A DNA stretch of 64,000 bases from positions 112,186 to 176,185 of the forward strand of contig NZ_JAAAMG010000004.1 in the NCBI RefSeq assembly GCF_010500815.1. Direction: 5' to 3'. This document shows, in pieces, positions 47,443 through 57,663 of this stretch (position 1 is the stretch's first letter; each line of letters starts with the position of its first letter). Below the pieces are notes generated by a model. The model saw only the letters and a list, made by a program, of their open reading frames with translations, searched no databases and had not been told where the DNA came from. The position numbers and the translations under genes were made by a program. This stretch comes from Jiella pacifica. GTDB taxonomy: Bacteria > Pseudomonadota > Alphaproteobacteria > Rhizobiales > Rhizobiaceae.

Positions 47443-50430
47443 ATGTCGGGCAGGATGACGCGATGGCTGGTCGCTCTGACATTCACGCTGATGGCGGTAA
47501 ATTCTGCCGATGCCGCCTGCGTCGCCTTGCAGAAGTCGGCGCAGGTTCCGGACGATCTTGCCCTGTGCAAGCGCCTCGATCCGATCGTCCGCAAGCCGGC
47601 CGCCCTGCCGCTGAATGAGTATGAGGAAGCCCTCAACCAGTATTTCTCGCATTTCTGCCACAGGGATACGACTGCCGGCTGGGTGCGCGACAAATATGTG
47701 CGCGACACCGGCCCCTATGTCGCCAGCTTGATCAACGGCGCCTGGGTCGGCGGCGATCGCGGCACGCACGCGCCCGTCGTGATCTGGTATTCCCCGGAAA
47801 TGCATGCCTGGCTGAAGACGGCGCGCCCCTCCGACGAAGCCGCGCGCCCGGCCGAGGAGCCACCGGTTCCCGACGGCGCGATGATCGTCAAGGAGATGTA
47901 TCCGGCACCGGCGGCGCTTTGCGCCAAGGAAGACCCGGCGATGCTGAAGCCGACCAGTGGCGCCGCCTTCATGGTGCGTGACGCCAAGGCTTCCCATGAT
48001 GGCTGGTACTGGGGCTGGTATGGCTGGAGCGACGATCCCAAGGCCAATATCGACTGGCCGCCGCGCCCTTCCAACGGACTGCCCTATCAGGGCTTCGGCC
48101 AGTACTGCCTGAACTGCCATGCTTCGGCGGCGAACAACTCGACCTTCTCCAGCCTGTCCAACATCGAGGGTGAGCCGGGCCGTCCGATCGCCTTCCTGTC
48201 GCAGGATTTCGCCCTCGATCTGGGCTCCGAACCGCATCACGAGGCGTTGACCGACATCGCGCCGGCGGTCGACGATCCGAAGCCCGCGCCGAAGGAGCTC
48301 AATCCGGACGTCGCCGCGCTCTTCGACTATGTCTTCGCGCAGCTGCCGAAAGACGTCGCCACGCTGCAGATGCCGTCGGCGAGCTACGACACGGTCTGGG
48401 TCAAGGAACACGCCAAGACCACTGAGAAGAGCCAGTATCTCACCTCCGACCAGTGCGTCGGCTGCCACGATGCCGGCAGCACCGGGCTGCAGTTCGACAT
48501 GACCAAACCCGCGCCGCTCGACAAGGTGCACAATCCGGACGGCTCGAAGCTGATCAACATGTCGCCCTACGGCACCTGGCGCAATTCGCCGATGGGCCTT
48601 GCCGGCCGCGACCCGATCTTCTTCTCCCAGCTGGCGAGCGAGACCCAGACCTTTCATCCCGAGGTCTCGCCGCAGGTCCAGTCGATCTGCCTCGGCTGCC
48701 ACGGCATCCAGGGCCAGCGGCAGTTCCAGCTCGACGGTGCGGCGCAAGGCGAGAGCTGCCCGAATTTCGAGCGGTCGATGGCCGATGCCGTGCCCTATCC
48801 GCCCGACAATCCGACGGCCGAGCACGCCGATTTCGGCGCGCTCGCCCGCGACGGCATTTCCTGCACCGCCTGCCACCACGCCATCTTCAAGGATGCCGAC
48901 GTCGCCGCGGCAAAGGACAGCGAGGCCAATCGCTGCATCATCGCCCGGCAGGATCAGCTGAATCCGACGGAACTCGCGGAAGGCTTCGCCCGCACCTTCA
49001 CCGGCAGCTATTTCGTCGGCGCGGCCGATCAGCTGAAAGGCCCGTTCGAAAATCCCAAACAGGTGCCGATGAAGAACGCCCTCGGCATCCAGCCCGGGCA
49101 TGACGAGACGTTCCTGAAGTCCGACCTCTGCGGCAGCTGCCACACGGTGCATCTGCCGGTGCTGGATGAGGGCAAGACGCTCGGCTACACCTTCGAGCAG
49201 ACCACCTATCCCGAATGGGCCTTCAGCGATTACCGCACCGGGGTGACAGCCAATGGCACTCTTCCCGAAGGGGCGGGCCCGAAGGCCCAGAGCTGCCAGG
49301 CCTGCCACATGAAGAGCCACGACGAGGCCGGCCAGCCGCTGGTCTCGAAGATCGCCAGCATTCAGGAGCACAGCAACTTCCCCGAGGCGGAAAATGCCCT
49401 CGGTCCGGACGCGATCGATCTGGAGCGCCGTGTCGGCTTCGCGCTCCACACCCTCGTCGGCCTCAACGTCTTCCTGATCGAGATGGCCGATCAGTTCCCG
49501 GATTTCCTCGGCATCCCCGTCCAGGATCCGATGCTGGTCTCCAAGGGTGTCGACAACATCGTGACAACCCGCAACAAGATGCTGGAGAACGCCGAGAAGC
49601 TGTCGGCGTCGATCGCGGTCACCGATGTGACGAGCGATGCCGGGCGCTTGACCGCCAAGGTGCGCGTCGCGTCCGACGTCGGGCACAAGTTCCCCTCGGG
49701 CGTCGGCTTCCGCCGGGCCTTCGTCGAGTTCCGGGCGCTCGATGCGGACGGCAAGCCGCTGTGGACCTCCGGCGGCACCAATGAAGCCGGCGTCATCGTT
49801 GACGCCAAGGGCGAGCCGCTGCCGGGCGAACTGTGGTGGGAGCGCGACTGTTCGGCCCGCATCGCGCCGCTGGAGCGGCGGCATCAACCGCACTACCAGA
49901 GAATCAGCAGCGAAGGCGAGGCGCAGATCTATCAGGAGCTGGTCTCGACGCCGCCGCCTTCGGGCGAGGCAATGTGCGGCCACGACGCGGCGCCCGCCGG
50001 GCAGCTGACGACGAGCTTCCTGTCGATCTGCAGCCATGTGAAGGACAACCGCATCCTTCCGTCGGGCTATCTGCCCTTCGAGGACCGTGTGACGATCGCC
50101 AATGCCCTCGGCTCCAAGGGCACGGCCCTCGCCGAGGACACGGGCTCCGTCGCCGTCGGCGACGACCCGGACTACGTCACCGGCGGCGGTGACACGCTGA
50201 GCTACGAGATCGACCTCGCATCGTTGTCCGGCGACGTGGCGAGTGTCGAGGCGACGCTCTACTACCAGGCGATCCCGCCCTTCTATCTGCAGGATCGCTT
50301 CTGCACGGCGAAGGGCACCGACCGCGACCGGCTGGCCTATCTCACCAGCCAGCTGAAGCTCGACGACACCGCGGCGGCGGGCTGGAAGCTGAAGATGGTC
50401 TCCTCGGGCCCCGTCGCAATCGGCGACTGA
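47443..50430 (+). CDS. Secreted six-haem c-type cytochrome
   Basis: A 995-residue exported protein with signal peptide MTRWLVALTFTLMAVNSADAAC. It has six CxxCH haem-binding motifs at about residues 222 (YCLNCH), 338 (QCVGCH), 416 (ICLGCH), 474 (SCTACH), 563 (LCGSCH) and 618 (SCQACH). After the haem part a helical stretch and a beta-rich domain (VASDVGHKFPSGVGFRRAFVEF) continue to the end; GHKFPSG is frequent in multihaem cytochromes. It is presumably periplasmic or outer-surface and involved in electron transfer; donor and acceptor are unknown. The ATG at 47443 is preferred for its GGAGG and signal peptide; the frame is open from 47356. Confidence 0.85.
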   Translation: MSGRMTRWLVALTFTLMAVNSADAACVALQKSAQVPDDLALCKRLDPIVRKPAALPLNEYEEALNQYFSHFCHRDTTAGWVRDKYVRDTGPYVASLINGAWVGGDRGTHAPVVIWYSPEMHAWLKTARPSDEAARPAEEPPVPDGAMIVKEMYPAPAALCAKEDPAMLKPTSGAAFMVRDAKASHDGWYWGWYGWSDDPKANIDWPPRPSNGLPYQGFGQYCLNCHASAANNSTFSSLSNIEGEPGRPIAFLSQDFALDLGSEPHHEALTDIAPAVDDPKPAPKELNPDVAALFDYVFAQLPKDVATLQMPSASYDTVWVKEHAKTTEKSQYLTSDQCVGCHDAGSTGLQFDMTKPAPLDKVHNPDGSKLINMSPYGTWRNSPMGLAGRDPIFFSQLASETQTFHPEVSPQVQSICLGCHGIQGQRQFQLDGAAQGESCPNFERSMADAVPYPPDNPTAEHADFGALARDGISCTACHHAIFKDADVAAAKDSEANRCIIARQDQLNPTELAEGFARTFTGSYFVGAADQLKGPFENPKQVPMKNALGIQPGHDETFLKSDLCGSCHTVHLPVLDEGKTLGYTFEQTTYPEWAFSDYRTGVTANGTLPEGAGPKAQSCQACHMKSHDEAGQPLVSKIASIQEHSNFPEAENALGPDAIDLERRVGFALHTLVGLNVFLIEMADQFPDFLGIPVQDPMLVSKGVDNIVTTRNKMLENAEKLSASIAVTDVTSDAGRLTAKVRVASDVGHKFPSGVGFRRAFVEFRALDADGKPLWTSGGTNEAGVIVDAKGEPLPGELWWERDCSARIAPLERRHQPHYQRISSEGEAQIYQELVSTPPPSGEAMCGHDAAPAGQLTTSFLSICSHVKDNRILPSGYLPFEDRVTIANALGSKGTALAEDTGSVAVGDDPDYVTGGGDTLSYEIDLASLSGDVASVEATLYYQAIPPFYLQDRFCTAKGTDRDRLAYLTSQLKLDDTAAAGWKLKMVSSGPVAIGD

Positions 50431-50624
50431 GCCACCCCGGTCCGCCGGCCGGACGCAGCAGAGAGGCATAGCGTCGTCGGGTAAAGGTGCGGCGGTTGGC
50501 TTCATACGACCCGAGCCGCTGGAATGGAGAGAACCGGGGCGCCGCAATCCAGACGGGCTTTTGGGTTTGGCTAAGTGTCCGGTCCGCCCGCTCGCGGAAC
50601 TTTGAAGATCACCCGCCGTTTAGG

Positions 50625-51830
50625 ATGGAACTTTTGCATTCGGGGGGTGAATTGTCGTCGGAAAAAGAAGCCAGCAGGCGGAGCGATCAGCGCTCCACGA
50701 CGATCTCCCCGACCATCGGACTCGTCAACACCCAGAACTTCGAGACAGGCCCGCGCTGGGCCGTCATCGGCATCTTCTTCATCCTCCTCTTCGGCGCGCT
50801 CTATCTGACGGCAAGCTTTTTGCTGCCGGTAATTTTGGCACTGCTTTTCGCGCTGGTGATGAGCCCGATCGTCCGGTTCCTGCGGCGCCGGCTGAAGATC
50901 TGGGAGCCGCTCTCCGCCCTGGTGCTGGTGGTCGGCTCGCTGATGACCCTGACGCTTGGCTTTTACATGCTGAGCGATCCGATCACCAATCTCGTCAACG
51001 ACGCGCCGCGCTATGCCGCCGCCGTAGACGATGAATTGCGGTCGGTGCGCGATCGGCTCGACCGCTTCCAGGCGGCGCAGGAGGAAGTGCGCAGCGCGGC
51101 CTCGGAGGAGGCGCCCGGTCAATCCGGCGACGACGCTCCGCGGGAGGTAGTCGTCAAGAACCCCGGCCTTCTCGACAACGTCACCCAGACGGCGCCGCAG
51201 ATCCTCGCGTCGATCGCCTTCTCTCTGATTTTCTTGTACTTTCTTCTCGCTTCGGGGGATCTGTTCTACCAGAAGCTGGTGCGGTCGATGCCCACCATGT
51301 CGGACAAGAAGCGGGCGCTGCACATCGCCCACGACATCGAGCGCGAATTGTCGCGCTACCTCTTCACCATCACGCTGATCAACATCTGTCTCGGCATAGC
51401 CGTCGGCGCGTGCCTGTGGTGGGTCGGTATGCCGACGCCGGTCGTCTTCGGCGCATTGGCGACGCTCCTCAACTTCATCCCCTATATTGGCTCGATCATG
51501 GGCATGGCGCTGGTCGGCGTGATCGCGCTCGCCGAGTTCGGACATCTGTCGGCCGCGGCCGTGCCGGTGCTGCTATATCTCGCCTGCACGGCGGTGGAAG
51601 GCCAGTTCCTGACGCCGATGATCGTCGGCCGCAGGCTGGAGATGAACGCCGCGGCCATCTTCCTTTCCGTCGCCTTCTGGGGCTGGATCTGGGGCGTCGT
51701 CGGCATGTTCCTCGCCGTGCCGCTGATGGTCTGCATCAAGGTGTTCGCCGGCTATGTGGAGCCGCTGACGGCATTGGGCGACTTCCTCTCGGCCGAGCAG
51801 CCCCGGCATACCGAGGACGACGAGGATTGA
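50625..51830 (+). CDS. AI-2E/PerM family membrane transporter
   Basis: A protein of about 401 residues with the eight-helix PerM/YhhT layout: WAVIGIFFILLFGALYLTASFLLPVILALLFALVMSPIVRFL, a hydrophilic loop of about 100 residues, and a C-terminal helical block with the hallmark FGALATLLNFIPYIGSIMGMALVG and EGQFLTPMIVGRRLEMN. Family members export diverse substrates, such as sodium/proton exchange or autoinducer-2; the substrate here cannot be told. Start is uncertain: ATG at 50625 has a poor ribosome-binding site, and TTG at 50652 follows GGGGGG at 5 bases. It is convergent with the SDR gene. Confidence 0.88.
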   Translation: MELLHSGGELSSEKEASRRSDQRSTTISPTIGLVNTQNFETGPRWAVIGIFFILLFGALYLTASFLLPVILALLFALVMSPIVRFLRRRLKIWEPLSALVLVVGSLMTLTLGFYMLSDPITNLVNDAPRYAAAVDDELRSVRDRLDRFQAAQEEVRSAASEEAPGQSGDDAPREVVVKNPGLLDNVTQTAPQILASIAFSLIFLYFLLASGDLFYQKLVRSMPTMSDKKRALHIAHDIERELSRYLFTITLINICLGIAVGACLWWVGMPTPVVFGALATLLNFIPYIGSIMGMALVGVIALAEFGHLSAAAVPVLLYLACTAVEGQFLTPMIVGRRLEMNAAAIFLSVAFWGWIWGVVGMFLAVPLMVCIKVFAGYVEPLTALGDFLSAEQPRHTEDDED

Positions 51831-51933
51831 TCACCCCTGCGTTGAGGGCGGAACGAATCCTCAGCGACAACCGGCGGCTCCGACCCCGCTAGGGGGCGAG
51901 CCCCGCCGCCCGAGGTGGCGGCCGGCGCCGGTC

Positions 51934-52671
<738 letters not shown>

Positions 52672-52805
52672 GAGTATCGTACCCTTCCAGCGGACCGGGC
52701 CGACGCTTGGTCGAAGCGCCGGCCCGGAAGGATCGTCGATCATCGCGGGAATGATGCCGAAGGAGCGGTGTTCCCTCGGCATGCGACCCGTTCAGCCTGG
52801 CGCCG

Positions 52806-54911
52806 TCAGTTGCCCGACGTTTCGATCGGCTTCACCAGCGCGGTGATCCGGCGCACGGTCACCCGCCGGTTCTCGCGGTTCTGCGCCTGGGTGTCTACCT
52901 TCAGGTCGGATTCGCCGTAGCCCTGGGTGACGAGATTCTCGGGGGGAACCTCAAAGTATTCCGTCAGCGCGGAGGCGACGGCCTCGGCCCGCCGGTCCGA
53001 CAGAGCGAGATTGGCGATCTCCGTGCCGACCGCGTCGGTATGGCCTTCGATCAGGAAGGTTTCGGAGGGGTTCTTGTCCACGACCTCCTTGATCGCATCG
53101 GCCAGCGCTTCGAGATTGCCAACCTGCTCCTGCGCGATCTGGGCCGATCCGAAGTCGAAATTGACGGTGTTGAGATCGATCCGGCGCACCTTGTCTCTGA
53201 TGCGCTCGGAGCGCGTCACCTCGTCGACCGAATAGATCCGCTCCACCGTCTCGACCGGCGGTGCCACCAGCGTCCGGTAATAGAGATCCTCGTCCGGCTG
53301 GTCGACGTCGACGACGTATTCGTCCCGCGGGATGCCGATCTCGAGCGGCGGCAGGTCGCGGCCGGCATCGAGTTCGTAGGTCGGCCGGGCGTCGTCCTCG
53401 GAATAGGGATCGTAGAACAGCACGACCTCGCGCCCGTCGGGCAGGACGCGCGAGCGGCGGAGGATGTCGCCGTAGCGATTGGTGATGGTGATCACCTGGA
53501 CGCCGTTTTCCCGGACGATGACCTGACGGGTCCGCCCGCGCGGCAGCCGCTCGGAATAGACGTCCTCGGCGTTCCGCGACAGCCGCGGCTGGTCGTCGCC
53601 CTTGATGAAGTAGCCGGCAGCCGCGCCCGCGACGGCGCCCGCAGCGGCGGCGCCGATGATCGACAGGATCTCGCGGCCGTCGTCGTCGCGCTTGATGACC
53701 TCGACATTCGGGGGCAGGTCGCCGTCGCGGCCTCGCTCGCCGTCACGATCGCCCCGACCATTGCGGCCGTCACGCTCGCCTCGCCGGTTGCGCTCGCCAC
53801 GCTCGCCACGCGCCTGCGGCTCGATCCGTTCGCCCTGTTCCTCGGTGATCGGCGTGACGGTCACGGGTTCGCGAAGCTGCTGAACGCGGGCATCGCTGGC
53901 GTCGATCCGCCCGTCCTCGACGGGCGCGTTCTGAACGTCGGCAGGAACGGGTTGCGGCCGTTCCGTCGGCCGGTCCTGCGGGGCAGCGGCTTCCTGCCCT
54001 TCGACCTCGCTTCGCGGCGGCTGTTCACCGTTGGCGGCCGGGGATTCGCCGGCGGTGTCCGACCCTTCGTTCCCCTCCGGACGGGGGGCTTCGGCTGCGG
54101 GCGCAGCGTCTGGGGTGGCGCCGGCCGAACCGCCGCCGGCCTGATCGGGCTGCGGCGCAGCCTCGCCGGCCGGCCCGCGGTCACGCCGGGGCCTCTCGGC
54201 CTGGCCGTCCCGGTCCCTTGTCCCGCGTCGTTCCGGGCGCCCTTCGCTGTCGGATGCAGCGGGCTCCCCCGTTTCGCCCCGAACCGGGGAGGTCGACGGC
54301 ACGGGGGCTTCCGGCGCGTCCTGGGCCGGCTTCTCGCCGGGGACGGGCTCGTTCGCCGGCCGCTCGGTCGGCGCGGGTGCGGCGTCCTCGGCAGCCGGTG
54401 GCGCGCTTTCAGGCGCCGGCGCGGCATCTGCTGGCGGTTGCTCGGGGCTATCGGCGGCCGGCTCGTCCGGTGTCGGAGCGGGTGCTTCCGCCTCAGGCTG
54501 CGCCGGTGCGGGTTCAGGCGCTGGGGCGGCGGGCGCTTCGGGCTCGGCCGGCGCGGCTTGCGGCTCGGCCGGAGCCTCGGTCGGCGCCGGCTGTTCGGCG
54601 GCGGGCGGTTCTGCGGGCGGTGCCTCCGGGGCAGGCTCCGGTTCTGGGGCCGGCTCCGGCGCCGCCGGCTCGGGGGCCGGCTCCTCGCGGGGAGGGAGCT
54701 CTTCGGCCGGCGCTTCGCCTGCCGGAGCTTCATCCGCCTGGGCGAGCCGGAACGATCCCTGCATCGACGTATCGAGCGGAGCGTTCCCGACCACGGCGCT
54801 GCGCACGATCGGCGCGGCGAAGGCAGGCGCTGCGACAGGGCCCGAAAGGGCCGTCGATGCGGCGAGAGTGGCAATGCCGACGAACCTGCCGCGGCGTTTG
54901 ATATTCGACAT
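52806..54911 (-). CDS. OmpA-domain envelope protein with long Pro/Ala/Glu region
   Basis: A 701-residue protein. It has a signal peptide (FVGIATLAASTALSGPVAAPAFAAP), then about 300 residues of low-complexity Pro/Ala/Glu sequence, an Arg/Gly/Asp/Glu-rich stretch (RGERNRRGERDGRNGRGDRD), and a glycine-zipper helix (IIGAAAAGAVAGAAAGYFIKG). The C-terminal OmpA/MotB peptidoglycan-binding domain follows (VNFDFGSAQIA, IEGHTDAVG, LSDRRAEAVASAL, NRRVTVRR). It probably tethers outer membrane and wall, with the Pro-rich part spanning the periplasm. No Braun-type lipobox is seen. Confidence 0.87.
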   Translation of the reverse strand: MSNIKRRGRFVGIATLAASTALSGPVAAPAFAAPIVRSAVVGNAPLDTSMQGSFRLAQADEAPAGEAPAEELPPREEPAPEPAAPEPAPEPEPAPEAPPAEPPAAEQPAPTEAPAEPQAAPAEPEAPAAPAPEPAPAQPEAEAPAPTPDEPAADSPEQPPADAAPAPESAPPAAEDAAPAPTERPANEPVPGEKPAQDAPEAPVPSTSPVRGETGEPAASDSEGRPERRGTRDRDGQAERPRRDRGPAGEAAPQPDQAGGGSAGATPDAAPAAEAPRPEGNEGSDTAGESPAANGEQPPRSEVEGQEAAAPQDRPTERPQPVPADVQNAPVEDGRIDASDARVQQLREPVTVTPITEEQGERIEPQARGERGERNRRGERDGRNGRGDRDGERGRDGDLPPNVEVIKRDDDGREILSIIGAAAAGAVAGAAAGYFIKGDDQPRLSRNAEDVYSERLPRGRTRQVIVRENGVQVITITNRYGDILRRSRVLPDGREVVLFYDPYSEDDARPTYELDAGRDLPPLEIGIPRDEYVVDVDQPDEDLYYRTLVAPPVETVERIYSVDEVTRSERIRDKVRRIDLNTVNFDFGSAQIAQEQVGNLEALADAIKEVVDKNPSETFLIEGHTDAVGTEIANLALSDRRAEAVASALTEYFEVPPENLVTQGYGESDLKVDTQAQNRENRRVTVRRITALVKPIETSGN

Positions 54912-55018
54912 GAAGACTATGACCTTCGCGTTTCGTCCCTTGCATCGGCCTGACGCCCTCGGGCGCCGGCGGGTCGGCTCTTCGTCCGTCCTCGGCACCG
55001 TCATCAGATCGATCAGGG

Positions 55019-56257
55019 TCAAGGCAAACGGTCGGACGCGGCGCCTCGTTCCGTGCCATCGGGGCCGTCGATGCCGGCGACGCCCGGACGATCTGTCGCA
55101 AGGACCGGTGCGCGCCAGTCGTACAGCCAGGCGAGATCGGCCCGTAGCGCGTCACGGGGTCGCAGGGCCAAGGCCATGTCGCGGCCGAGCGAGAAGGGCG
55201 GCGCCAGATGGTAGACGAAGCGGTGGAACCCGACGCGTTTGCGGACTTTGTCGATGCGCGGCCGCCGTTCGGCCTCGTAGCGCTCGGCCGCAGCCCGCGG
55301 CGCGTTCGTCCGCGCGACCGCGTCGGCGAGGACGGCCACGTCCTCGATCGCCATTCCGGCGCCCTGCGCGGCGTAGGGCGCCATGGCATGGGCGGCGTCG
55401 CCGACGAGGACGATGCGGCCGTTGCCGAGGGCGAAGGCGCGCGAGGCGGGGGCCCCAAAAAGCGGCCAGGGCGTCGGGGCCGACGCGCGGCCGATCAGGC
55501 GCAGAAGCTGTTCGTCCCAATGCGAAAATCCTGCCGGAACCCGGCTCGCGGCGTCAGGTCCCTCTTCGGATCTTGCAATCAACACGAGATTGACGGCCCG
55601 CCCGGCGCGGATCGGATAGGCGATCGCGTGGCGCTTCGGCCCCAGCCAGGCGCGGATGCCGGCGACGGAGCCTGCCTCGCCTTCGGTCTCGATCGTGGTC
55701 CGCCAGGCGGTCGTGCCCGTCGGCGCGGCGGGTGCGAGCCCCAGCTGCCTTACGACCGTCGATCTGACGCCGTCGGCGGCGATGAGAATATCGGCAACGA
55801 CGGTTCCCCCGCCATTTGCGAGACCGAAATCGACCGCATCCTCGCCTGGCCGGACGCCGACGATCTCGGCGCCGAGCCGCAGCGAGATCTTCGGCTCGCA
55901 CGCGACGGCCTGAAGCAGCACCGCCTGGAGGTCGGCGCGATGGAGAGAGAGATACGGCGTTCCGTCGCCGGCATGGACCGGCACCTCGGCGATCGTCCGG
56001 CCACTGGCGCCGTGCTTGAGACTGACATGATTCGCCGCGACGCCGACCTCTTGCAGCGCTGGCAGGAGCCCCAGCCGATCCATCACCGAAAGCGCGTTCG
56101 GCGAAAGCTGCAGCCCGGCGCCGACTTCGGACAGTTCGCTCGCCCGCTCGTAGATCGTCGAGGCGAGGCCGACCCGCGCGAGACAAAGGGCGGCCGTGAG
56201 GCCGGCGATGCCGCCGCCGGCGATCACGATGGCGGGTATCGATTGGTCGTGGCTCAT
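55019..56257 (-). CDS. FAD-dependent monooxygenase (salicylate hydroxylase-like)
   Basis: A 412-residue flavoprotein hydroxylase of the PHBH/UbiH type. The Rossmann motif is VIAGGGIAGLTAALCLARVG, the DG motif AADGVRSTVVRQLG, and the GD motif RIVLVGDAAHAMAPYAAQGAGMAIEDVAVL. These fit NAD(P)H-dependent aromatic hydroxylases. The adjacent CHCC zinc-finger protein on the same strand forms a pair often seen in Rhizobiales. The substrate is unknown; no aromatic degradation genes are nearby. Confidence 0.88.
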   Translation of the reverse strand: MSHDQSIPAIVIAGGGIAGLTAALCLARVGLASTIYERASELSEVGAGLQLSPNALSVMDRLGLLPALQEVGVAANHVSLKHGASGRTIAEVPVHAGDGTPYLSLHRADLQAVLLQAVACEPKISLRLGAEIVGVRPGEDAVDFGLANGGGTVVADILIAADGVRSTVVRQLGLAPAAPTGTTAWRTTIETEGEAGSVAGIRAWLGPKRHAIAYPIRAGRAVNLVLIARSEEGPDAASRVPAGFSHWDEQLLRLIGRASAPTPWPLFGAPASRAFALGNGRIVLVGDAAHAMAPYAAQGAGMAIEDVAVLADAVARTNAPRAAAERYEAERRPRIDKVRKRVGFHRFVYHLAPPFSLGRDMALALRPRDALRADLAWLYDWRAPVLATDRPGVAGIDGPDGTERGAASDRLP

Positions 56258-56354
56258 GATGGTATGGCGGCTCGGGCCGGCTGAGATATCGGCAATACGG
56301 CGGAACGCCGCTCCGCCCTGTACTCGCCGGCCGGCGCGTCCTCGTCCCGCTTGC

Positions 56355-56597
56355 TCAGGCAGCCGCAGCGAAGAGGCAGCCTTCCGGCCGCGTCTCGTCC
56401 GCCCTGAGGGCCGCGTCATAGCGGTAGAGCGTCGAGCAGTAGCCGCAGACGATCTCCGGCTCGTCGCCCATGTCGAGATAGACATGCGGGTGATCATGGG
56501 GCGGGTTGGCGCCGACGCACATGAATTCCTTGACGCCGACCGTGATGGTCGAGTGCCCGGCGTCGTTCGAAAAATGCGGGATCGGATGACCGGCCAT
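56355..56597 (-). CDS. CHCC zinc-finger domain protein
   Basis: An 80-residue protein of the zf-CHCC family related to the NDUFS6/NuoS6-type zinc proteins. Cysteine/histidine ligands are seen in EFMCVGANPPHDHPHVYLDMGDEPEIVCGYCSTLYRY. Proteins of this type bind zinc and can associate with respiratory complex I. It is 97 bases upstream of the FAD monooxygenase and shares its strand. The ATG at 56597 is the only start giving the family N-terminus (MAGHPIPHFSND). Confidence 0.88.
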   Translation of the reverse strand: MAGHPIPHFSNDAGHSTITVGVKEFMCVGANPPHDHPHVYLDMGDEPEIVCGYCSTLYRYDAALRADETRPEGCLFAAAA

Positions 56598-56746
56598 GAC
56601 TGCTTGCAACCTCGAAAATGCGTCTTTCTGCGATGGGCCGGACCATATTACCGGCTCGGCCAAAAGAACAGGGGTGTCAGCTGGCCTCGGCCGCGCTATC
56701 GAATGCCCATGATCCGACAGACCCGCAACAGCCTTCAGGAACAAAG

Positions 56747-57511
56747 ATGACCACCGGCACATTCGAAAACGAAGGGCTGAAGCTCGCCTTTCTCGACGAG
56801 GGCGAAGAGGATCAGCCGGCCGTGCTTCTGGTGCACGGCTTTGCCTCCTCGATGCGGGTGAACTGGATCGAGCCGGGCTGGGTGCAGACGCTGACCGAGG
56901 CCGGCTTCCGCGCCATCGCCTTCGATCACCGCGGCCACGGAAAGAGCGACAAGCCACGCGATCCCGCCGCCTACACGCCGCAGAAGATGGCGTCGGACTG
57001 TTTCGCGCTGCTCGATCATCTCGGCGTCCGGTCGGCGACCTTCTTCGGCTATTCCATGGGCGCCCGGGTCTCCGCCTTCGCGGCGCTCGCCGAACCCCAG
57101 CGGGTGGAGCGGCTCGTCCTCGGCGGACTCGGCATCGGCCTCGTCTCGGGGGTCGGCGACTGGGACCCGATCGCCGAGGCACTGCGCGCGCCATCCCTCG
57201 ACGACGTCGACCACCCCCGTGGCAGGATGTTCCGGGCCTTTGCCGACCGCACCAAGGGCGACCGGCTGGCGCTCGCCGCCTGCATCGAGACCTCGCGCGA
57301 CGAACTGACCGAGGCGGAGGTCGGCCGGATCGGCCAGAAGGTGCTGATCGGGGTCGGCACGGAGGACGACATCGCCGGCGCGCCGGAGCCGCTCGCCGCG
57401 CTCCTGCCGAATGCCGAAGTGCTGGCGATCGAGGGGCGCGACCACATGCTTTCGGTCGGCGACCGGCGGTTCAAGCAGCGGGTGATCGCGTTTCTGAACA
57501 CGCCTTCTTGA
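56747..57511 (+). CDS. Alpha/beta hydrolase
   Basis: A 254-residue alpha/beta hydrolase. The oxyanion segment is LVHGFASS, the nucleophile elbow GYSMGAR (serine), and the final loop EGRDHMLSVGDRRF carries the catalytic histidine; DHRGHGKSDKP is a family block. It is an esterase- or lactonase-like enzyme of unknown substrate. CAGGAACAAAG precedes the ATG. It starts a plus-strand run with cysE. Confidence 0.88.
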   Translation: MTTGTFENEGLKLAFLDEGEEDQPAVLLVHGFASSMRVNWIEPGWVQTLTEAGFRAIAFDHRGHGKSDKPRDPAAYTPQKMASDCFALLDHLGVRSATFFGYSMGARVSAFAALAEPQRVERLVLGGLGIGLVSGVGDWDPIAEALRAPSLDDVDHPRGRMFRAFADRTKGDRLALAACIETSRDELTEAEVGRIGQKVLIGVGTEDDIAGAPEPLAALLPNAEVLAIEGRDHMLSVGDRRFKQRVIAFLNTPS

Positions 57512-57663
57512 GTTCGTCTCGAAGCAGCGTCGAGAAGAACTCGTTGCGGCGGCGGCGCGGCGATGTGGCGCCGGCTCTTTCCCTTCCAGCGCCGATCGCT
57601 TAAATCTCCTCCAACTTGGCGCGCCGGGCGGCGTCCCCGCGCCCCATGCCATGGGAGAGCGCC

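Noticed and set aside
47362-50547. A 1061-codon minus-strand frame covering the whole cytochrome gene
   Set aside because: The plus-strand frame has a signal peptide and six haem motifs; the minus frame has only mirror-image codon bias.
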